Shown: in pieces, positions 12,896 through 17,893 of the stretch
How the letters are laid out: every line of letters starts with the position of its first letter
How positions within the stretch are numbered: position 1 is the stretch's first letter
Assembly: GCA_964436315.1 (NCBI GenBank)
Contig: CAYTCZ010000084.1
Coordinates: 1 to 17,893, forward strand
From: CAYTCZ01 sp964436315
GTDB taxonomy: Bacteria; Actinomycetota; Thermoleophilia; Gaiellales; Gaiellaceae
Direction of reading: 5' to 3'
Length of the DNA stretch: 17,893 nucleotides
The notes under the pieces: generated by a model
The model's input: the letters and a program-made list of their open reading frames with translations, nothing else
Databases searched by the model: none
Told to the model about the DNA's origin: nothing
Made by a program: the position numbers and the translations under genes

Positions 12896-15679
12896 TCACG
12901 CATTCGTCTGAGAAGCCTCGTCGAGGAGCCCTTCCTCGGTGATGACGCGCGCCAGCTCCGTTCGCGAGCGGATTTCGAGTTTCCGGTAGATGCGGCCGAG
13001 ATGCGCCTCGATCGTCTTCGGACTGAGAAACAGTGCAGCGCCGGCTTCCTTGTTCGTCGCCCCGCGCGCGACGACGATGGCCACCTGAAGCTCCTGCGGG
13101 GTCAAAGCATCGAGGCCGCTCAGCGACTCGCGGCCGATGCTCTCGCCGGTCGCCCGGAGCTCGACGCGAGCCCGCTCGGCCCACGGTGCCGCGCCCAGCC
13201 GCTCGAAGGTCTCGATCGCAGCCCGAAGGTGCGGCCGGGCATCGCTCCGGTGTCGGGAGCGTCGAAGGCGTTCGCCAAACGCGAGCTGCGTCCGGGCGTG
13301 CTCGAACGGCATCGGCAAACGCCCGTGGATTGACAGCGCCTCTGAAAAAGCTTCCTCGAACTCATCGTCGCTTGCGAGCAGACCCCGACAACGTGCAGAC
13401 GCGGCGAGCGCCCACTGTCGATTCGTGGCCCGGGCCTCGGTGGTGAATCGCTCGAGTTCTTCGGTTGCCTCGTCAACCAGGCCGGAGCGCACGCAGGCCT
13501 CGATCAGGTCGGGAGCCCACTGAATGACGGAGGGCTCGCCGAGCCCTCGCTCGCGGACGCGACGCGCAACTTGTCGCAGGTGACCGATCGACTCTTCATT
13601 GTGGCCGAGCGAGAGATCGAGCAGCCCCTCGGCCGCTCCAGCGTAGGCAAGGACTCCGCCTACTTCGAGCGACGCAAGCTCGAGCGCATGCGAAATGCTC
13701 GTTCGACAGTCCTCCGCCCTCCCTCGCGCGGCGTCGAGCCGAGCGACAGTTACCAGCGAAAATGCAAAAGCAGTCGCTTGGGCGGTCTCGGTGGCGACTC
13801 GAACCGCCTCGGACCCGTTCGCCTGCGCCGAGTGCCAGGCGCCGGTCCTGAAGTCGAGTTCTGCCAGCCCCGCAAGTGCGTATGGCAGGAGGCTGGGACT
13901 GCTCGACTCGCGAGCGGCATCGACAACTTGGTTGAACACACGTCGAGCATCGTCGAACCGCTCGAGCCAGGTCAGCACATGCCCTGCGGGCCAGACCACG
14001 TAGTACGCCTGCTCAAGGAATTCTGGTTGATCGAGTAGCGGCTCGTACGTTGCGAGCAACTCGCGCGCCTCATCCGTCCGACCGCTGAGAAGCAGGCAAA
14101 TCCCAGCAATAGAGGTCCCGAGCACGGCCGAGACGCCGCCGTCGTGCTCACCGACTTCGGCCGCACGTTCGGCTGCCGTGAGAGCAAAGCTGATCTCGCC
14201 GGCCATGAGCGCCGCCCACGCCGCATCACTCAACATGCGAGCGGCTCGTTCAGGGTCGTCGTCTTCCACTTGTTCAGCCTCGTCGAGCAGCGCTTTCGAG
14301 GCCCTCATCGGCTCGCCGCGCCACATCTCGATGACTCCCCGAAGATGTCGAATCGAGGCCTTGAGCTTTCGGTTGCCGGCAACCGCACCAACTGCTTCGT
14401 CGAGCAACGCGAGCGCCTTGTCTGGATGACCGGCTAGCCTCGCCTCGTTCGCAGCATCATGCAGCAGGTCGGCCACCTGGACAGAGCTCTCGGAAAGGCG
14501 ACCGGCGCGTTCGAGGGCCTTCGCTGCTTCGGCGTGGCCACCGCGAGCCCGCGCCCGGTGGGCCGTCTCGATGAGCTCACGAACAACCTCGGGATCCGCC
14601 TCACGCGTGGCCGCTGCAAGGTGCCAGGCTCGTCGATCGTCGGCGCGCTCGCCTACAGCGGCAACCGCAAGCGCTTCATGAGCCGCGCGTCGGGCGTGGG
14701 AACTTGCGTTGTGGTACACGGTTGAACGAAGGAGCGGGTGCCTGAACCGGAGTTGGCCGTCCGCTACGACGATCAGCCCCGCCTGCTGCGCGGCACCGAG
14801 GTCCGTGGGTTCGAGCCCCAACTCGTCGAGCGCCCGGTCGATCGCCTCGAGGCTACCCGTCATGCTCGAGGCGGCGACGAGTAGCACCGACCGGACGCTG
14901 TCGGAGAGCTTCGTGAGTCGATCTTCGAAAACCCGTTCGATGCGGGGACCGACTGGCAGCGGCTCGGGGAGCGGCTCCTCGCCTGCGAGCTGACTCGCAT
15001 TCAGGACCTCGCCCAGCTCGAGAATCGCGAGCGGATTGCCGTTGCTTGCGGTGAAGACAGCCGCGGCCACGTCGGCCGCGACGACGGATCCGGCGCCTCG
15101 CGTGAGGAGCGCACTCGTCGAGTCGGCGTCAAGTCCTTCCAGCTCCAGCTCGGGGAGATCGGTCCGATCGAACAGAGTCAACTCGTCGTCGCCAATCGTC
15201 ATCACGAGAGCGACGCCCTCGGCTTCGAGGCGTCGTGCCGCGAAATGAAGCGCCTCGGCCGACGACGCGTCGAGCCAGTTTGCATCGTCAACAATCGCGA
15301 GTACCGATTGCTCCTCAGCCGCCGCAGCAAGCAGGCTGAGCGTGGCAACGCAGACCGTGAACCGATCGCGTCCTGCGTGCGGCCCGAGTGCAAACGCGGC
15401 TTCGAGCGCCTCGGCCTGCGGTGCCGGGATCGCCTCTCGGCGATCGGCGATCGGGTGGAGGAGATCCCATAAACCGGAGAAAGCGAGTCCCGACTCAGAT
15501 TCGATCTCGTGCGCTTCGAGGACGACGAGGTCATCGGCGCGGCCCACCGCATACTCGCAGAGAGAGCTCTTTCCAATTCCCTCTTCTCCTCGGATCAGAA
15601 GAACGCCACTCTGGCCCTGTTTCGCATCCCTGATTAGGGCGTCGATTCGAGCGCACTCCATTTCGCGACCCAAGAGCAC
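12896..15679 (-). CDS. Large ATP-binding LuxR-family transcriptional regulator (LAL type)
   Basis: A 927-residue regulator. It begins LLGREMECARIDALI, then Walker A GEEGIGKSS (31-39) and Walker B LAIVDDANWLD (127-137), the STAND-type ATPase module. A long helical, TPR-like middle follows (about 330-840). It ends with a LuxR/GerE helix-turn-helix at about 857-915 (LTPQELQVAIVVARGATNKE, then SPKTIEAHLGRIYRKLEIRSR). Proteins of this layout (MalT-like) bind a ligand and ATP, oligomerise and activate promoters; the inducer here is unknown. GTG 15679 gives the listed start. TTG 15673, two codons later, is better spaced from AGAGG and may be the true one. It lies 36 bp after the B3/4 gene and 53 bp before the phosphodiesterase gene, so those neighbours are the first candidates for its targets. 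Confidence 0.93.
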   Translation of the reverse strand: MLLGREMECARIDALIRDAKQGQSGVLLIRGEEGIGKSSLCEYAVGRADDLVVLEAHEIESESGLAFSGLWDLLHPIADRREAIPAPQAEALEAAFALGPHAGRDRFTVCVATLSLLAAAAEEQSVLAIVDDANWLDASSAEALHFAARRLEAEGVALVMTIGDDELTLFDRTDLPELELEGLDADSTSALLTRGAGSVVAADVAAAVFTASNGNPLAILELGEVLNASQLAGEEPLPEPLPVGPRIERVFEDRLTKLSDSVRSVLLVAASSMTGSLEAIDRALDELGLEPTDLGAAQQAGLIVVADGQLRFRHPLLRSTVYHNASSHARRAAHEALAVAAVGERADDRRAWHLAAATREADPEVVRELIETAHRARARGGHAEAAKALERAGRLSESSVQVADLLHDAANEARLAGHPDKALALLDEAVGAVAGNRKLKASIRHLRGVIEMWRGEPMRASKALLDEAEQVEDDDPERAARMLSDAAWAALMAGEISFALTAAERAAEVGEHDGGVSAVLGTSIAGICLLLSGRTDEARELLATYEPLLDQPEFLEQAYYVVWPAGHVLTWLERFDDARRVFNQVVDAARESSSPSLLPYALAGLAELDFRTGAWHSAQANGSEAVRVATETAQATAFAFSLVTVARLDAARGRAEDCRTSISHALELASLEVGGVLAYAGAAEGLLDLSLGHNEESIGHLRQVARRVRERGLGEPSVIQWAPDLIEACVRSGLVDEATEELERFTTEARATNRQWALAASARCRGLLASDDEFEEAFSEALSIHGRLPMPFEHARTQLAFGERLRRSRHRSDARPHLRAAIETFERLGAAPWAERARVELRATGESIGRESLSGLDALTPQELQVAIVVARGATNKEAGAALFLSPKTIEAHLGRIYRKLEIRSRTELARVITEEGLLDEASQTNA

Positions 15680-15715
15680 GCCTCTATGGTATTGGCCTTC
15701 TCTTCTTGAGTCCCC

Positions 15716-16456
15716 TTATCTCCGGGGGGTGGAGGCCGACAGCGAGTACGTCTCCACCCGACTTTCGGGTTGATACAAACCGAGAAGTTCGACGAGATCG
15801 ACGATCGCCGCATCGACGTCAACGGACGCGTCATCGTGGAGGCCCTCGATGACGATCAATGCGTCTGTCGTCGTCGGACCTGTTGCCGACTGTCTGCTTT
15901 GGCGCCAGCACCAGCGCCGAGCACTGACGACGTTCTCCTCGTCGACGAAGATGACTTCGCTCGGCTCAGGATGAACGATCTCGGAAGACCCGAGGTCGGT
16001 GAATGCCTCATCGCCGGTCGCCAACCGGACCGTTGTTGCGCCGGCAATCCCCTCGCGGTCGAAGACGGCAACCGGTAGCGCATAGCGGATCGAGATCAGA
16101 TTTCCAATATCGGCAAGCGTGTTGATGCTCGGGATGTCGCCGTGTTTGGTTAGCCGCCGTAAGAGCGCCTCCGTGGCTGAGCGGTACTGGGTCGGCTTGA
16201 CGCCGAACCGCGCGAAGGCTCGCCGCCAGGCCCGGATTGACCCCAGATCGGAGAGCGGCTTGTCGCCGAGTCGTTCAACGACCGACGCTTGTTCGGCGCG
16301 ATATTCGGCGAGCAGCGCCGTGGAGCTCGGCGGGTTCGTTACCCCGGCGGCGTGGACGACGCCGGCCCGAATCATCGGATACTGCTCGACGATCGCGCCC
16401 TCATACCCGAAGAGGTTCGGACTCTGTCGGGCGGACGGGTCCGGCTCGCCGGTCAC
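15716..16456 (-). CDS. B3/4-domain protein (PheRS beta editing-domain-like)
   Basis: A 246-residue standalone protein with the B3/B4 domain, the fold that edits mischarged tRNA in bacterial phenylalanyl-tRNA synthetase beta chains. The pattern is clear from about 73 to 205: IRAWRRAFARFGVKPTQYRS, then RRLTKHGDIPSINTLADIGN, then LPVAVFDRE, VRLATGDEAF and a VIFVDEENVVSARRW segment. Standalone members (COG3382) are poorly characterised; aminoacyl-tRNA editing or amino-acid binding is the usual suggestion, not proven. It starts with GTG 16456, which shares GTGA with the stop of the upstream lyase, and AAAGG precedes it, so translation is probably coupled. This suggests a link to the lyase's amino-acid or dicarboxylate substrate, which is inference. 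Confidence 0.85.
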   Translation of the reverse strand: MTGEPDPSARQSPNLFGYEGAIVEQYPMIRAGVVHAAGVTNPPSSTALLAEYRAEQASVVERLGDKPLSDLGSIRAWRRAFARFGVKPTQYRSATEALLRRLTKHGDIPSINTLADIGNLISIRYALPVAVFDREGIAGATTVRLATGDEAFTDLGSSEIVHPEPSEVIFVDEENVVSARRWCWRQSRQSATGPTTTDALIVIEGLHDDASVDVDAAIVDLVELLGLYQPESRVETYSLSASTPRR

Positions 16457-17745
16457 TCGGCCTTTGCTGACTCAGTCGCGGCACGGTAGCCGAGCTGTCG
16501 AGCCCTTTCGACGAGCTCGGCTCGCGACCCGCCGAGGTGAGCCGAGACAGCCTCGTCGTTCCACACGAGGCCCGCAACACAGCGGTCGGCGTAAACGCGA
16601 AAGACAGTCGCTACATCGGCGAGGGAGGTAAGGAGCTGGCGACCGACAACGGGGCCCATGACGTTGAGCTCGAGCTCGCCCGACGAGACCGCGATCTCGA
16701 TCGTCTTGGCCGCCCCACGAACCTGATAGCTCGTCTGGAGCACGAGCTCAGGAACGACCGGATTGACCTTGCCGGGCATGATCGACGACCCCACCAAGAC
16801 GGCGGGGAGTGAGACCTCAGCGATTCCGCCCGCCGGACCGGACGACAGGAGCCGGAGATCCTGCGCCGACCGGGCAACCACGATTACGAGTCGTTGGAGC
16901 TCGGTTGCAACGGCGAGGAGGCGGTCTGTATTGGCCAGCGCATCGAAGGGATCGGACGCTGCTCGAAGCGGAAGGCCGGTCTCTTCGCCGAGGTAACCGA
17001 CGATCACCTCGCGGTAGGCATCGGTCGCACCAAAGCCGGTTCCGACCGCCGTCGCTCCCAGCGGAACCTCGTGCAGCCCGTCGAGCGCTCGCTCGAAGTC
17101 GGACGTAACGCGATCGATCGCGTGCGCCTGTCCATCATGTACCGCATCGATCGGCACGGGAAGCGCGTCCTGAAGGCAGGTTCGGCCGAGGCGCTCGCGA
17201 CCCGGGTACTCGCGCGCTTTCTCTCTGAACGTCGCGGCCAGATGCTTCGCGCTCGACACCGTTTCTGCGCCAGTCTCGAGGACCGCAATCTGAAGAGCCG
17301 TTGGATAGACGTCGTTCGTCGACTGCGAGCGATTGACGTGATCGTTGGGATGGATCAGTCCGTACGCACCGCGATCTCCGCCAAGCAGCTCCTCGGCCCG
17401 ATTCGCGATCACCTCGTTGACGTTCATGTTCGTCGCGGTTCCGCCGCCGCCCTGAACGACATCGAGCGGAAACTGGTCGTGCCAGCGCCCCGCGACCAAC
17501 TCCTCCGCAGCAGCGATGATCGCGCCGGCCTGTCGCTCGTCGAGCTCGCCGGCGTCGAGGTTGGCCCGGGCCGCGGCGAGCTTCACACGCGCCAGCGCCC
17601 GAATCAGGACCGGAAGCCGAGAGAGATCGAACCCCGCGCCTCCGCAGACCTCGATGGCCCGTGCGGTCTGAGCCCCATAGAGGGCGTCGACCGGCACCGA
17701 GACCTCGCCCAACGAGTCGTGTTCTCGCCTCGTGCCCTCTCCCAC
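16453..17745 (-). CDS. Aspartase/fumarase-superfamily lyase, shortened C-terminus
   Basis: A 430-residue lyase with the family signature GSSIMPGKVNPVVPE (319-333) and SQSTND (140-145). Other matches are the N-terminal DSLGEVSVPVDALYGAQTAR (10-29) and QGGGGTATNMNVNEVIANRA (98-117). Family members add or remove ammonia or water across fumarate. The sequence leans to aspartate ammonia-lyase or class II fumarase, but two features blur this. The 'RTxLQDAxPxTLGQE' region reads RTCLQDALPVPIDAVHDGQA (188-207). The protein also stops at LGYRAATESAKAE, within the C-terminal domain, about 40 residues shorter than usual (~465). The start is GTG 17745 with AAGGGG close upstream. Its stop overlaps the B3/4 gene start by four bases. 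I leave the gene symbol empty because the substrate is uncertain. Confidence 0.85.
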   Translation of the reverse strand: MGEGTRREHDSLGEVSVPVDALYGAQTARAIEVCGGAGFDLSRLPVLIRALARVKLAAARANLDAGELDERQAGAIIAAAEELVAGRWHDQFPLDVVQGGGGTATNMNVNEVIANRAEELLGGDRGAYGLIHPNDHVNRSQSTNDVYPTALQIAVLETGAETVSSAKHLAATFREKAREYPGRERLGRTCLQDALPVPIDAVHDGQAHAIDRVTSDFERALDGLHEVPLGATAVGTGFGATDAYREVIVGYLGEETGLPLRAASDPFDALANTDRLLAVATELQRLVIVVARSAQDLRLLSSGPAGGIAEVSLPAVLVGSSIMPGKVNPVVPELVLQTSYQVRGAAKTIEIAVSSGELELNVMGPVVGRQLLTSLADVATVFRVYADRCVAGLVWNDEAVSAHLGGSRAELVERARQLGYRAATESAKAE

Positions 17746-17823
17746 GGGCCCCTTATATCGAACGCCCTCAGGCGGGGGGCGATCGACGACCTCTTCGCCG
17801 GTCTCGACGAAGTGCTGGATTCC

Positions 17824-17893
17824 TTAGGGCCTATCCCAGTAGGTGCGGTGTCGTCGGGGACGGATGAGACCAAGCAGCTTGGCGGGATCGACC
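17824..17893 (-). CDS. Possible C-terminal end of an upstream gene, cut by the window edge
   Basis: The minus strand from the right edge reads VDPAKLLGLIRPRRHRTYWD followed by Arg, Pro and TAA (17824-17826). The 22 codons look plausible as a basic protein tail, and the lyase starts 78 bp further on in the same frame and direction. With so little sequence the family cannot be named, and chance is possible. Confidence 0.3.
   Translation of the reverse strand, partial: VDPAKLLGLIRPRRHRTYWDRP

Noticed and set aside
11076..12942. Plus-strand ORFs of 200-300 codons opposite the phosphodiesterase gene
   Set aside because: They are mirror images of the real gene, rich in Arg, His and Asp, with no motif or plausible start.
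14795..14822. TTCGAGCCCC, resembling a tRNA T-loop
   Set aside because: It is inside the coding sequence of the LuxR-type regulator and no matching acceptor, D or anticodon arms surround it.
17746..17823. In-frame N-terminal extension of the lyase (...VDRPPPEGVRYKGP)
   Set aside because: The frame is open and the translation looks protein-like, but no ATG, GTG or TTG follows the TAA at 17824 in this frame before GTG 17745, which aligns well with family N-termini.

Overview
The window is GC-rich bacterial DNA with dense genes, many GTG or TTG starts and purine-rich Shine-Dalgarno sites. It looks like an actinobacterial draft or metagenome assembly. A Thermoleophilia-like (Gaiellales/Solirubrobacterales) origin is my guess from the gene mix: a very large ATPase-LuxR regulator, a SHOCT membrane protein, a SpoIIAA-like protein and a holin-like/phosphodiesterase fusion. 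I see no rRNA, tRNA, CRISPR array or transposase. Two runs of exactly 100 N (6453-6552 and 10522-10621) are scaffold gaps of unknown true length, and each interrupts a gene.

Left part (1-4400). A SulP-family anion transporter runs off the left edge on the minus strand and lacks its normal N-terminus. Then come, on the plus strand, a small lipoprotein with a strong hairpin behind it, a six-helix membrane protein with a SHOCT tail, a YccF-family membrane protein, a sulfatase remnant of about 200 bp and an intact formylglycine-generating enzyme. The remnant keeps the first residues and the last ~53 residues of a sulfatase in two different frames. Its neighbour is the enzyme that activates sulfatases, so this was probably a working sulfatase plus maturase pair that lost its sulfatase, unless the join is an assembly error.

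Middle part (4400-10800). A ten-repeat TPR protein ends stop-to-stop against a convergent PIN-domain toxin whose antitoxin is cut by the first gap. Next on the minus strand are a SpoIIAA-like protein, a possible 44-residue membrane peptide, PfkB-type phosphofructokinase and ATP-dependent PEP carboxykinase. The two central-carbon enzymes act in opposite directions but are only 37 bp apart on one strand, with pckA first. A perfect 6-bp inverted repeat lies upstream of pckA. Divergent from it is a small two-helix potassium channel, followed by a DUF2252 gene that contains the second gap and ends early.

Right part (10790-17893). Four minus-strand genes lie close together and may form one transcription unit: an aspartase/fumarase-superfamily lyase, a B3/4-domain protein that overlaps it by four bases (GTGA), a 927-residue ATPase-LuxR regulator, and a membrane protein joining a holin-like four-helix domain to an alkaline-phosphatase-superfamily phosphodiesterase. 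The lyase stops inside its C-terminal domain and has an altered active-site region, so its substrate is uncertain.

The main unusual theme is gene decay or rearrangement: SulP, the sulfatase, DUF2252 and the lyase each lack part of their family's normal length. I found no clear evidence of a wholly new multi-gene system. The best leads are the sulfatase remnant, the three-arm alternative hairpin at 4504-4541, the holin/phosphodiesterase fusion, and the lyase-B3/4 coupled pair.
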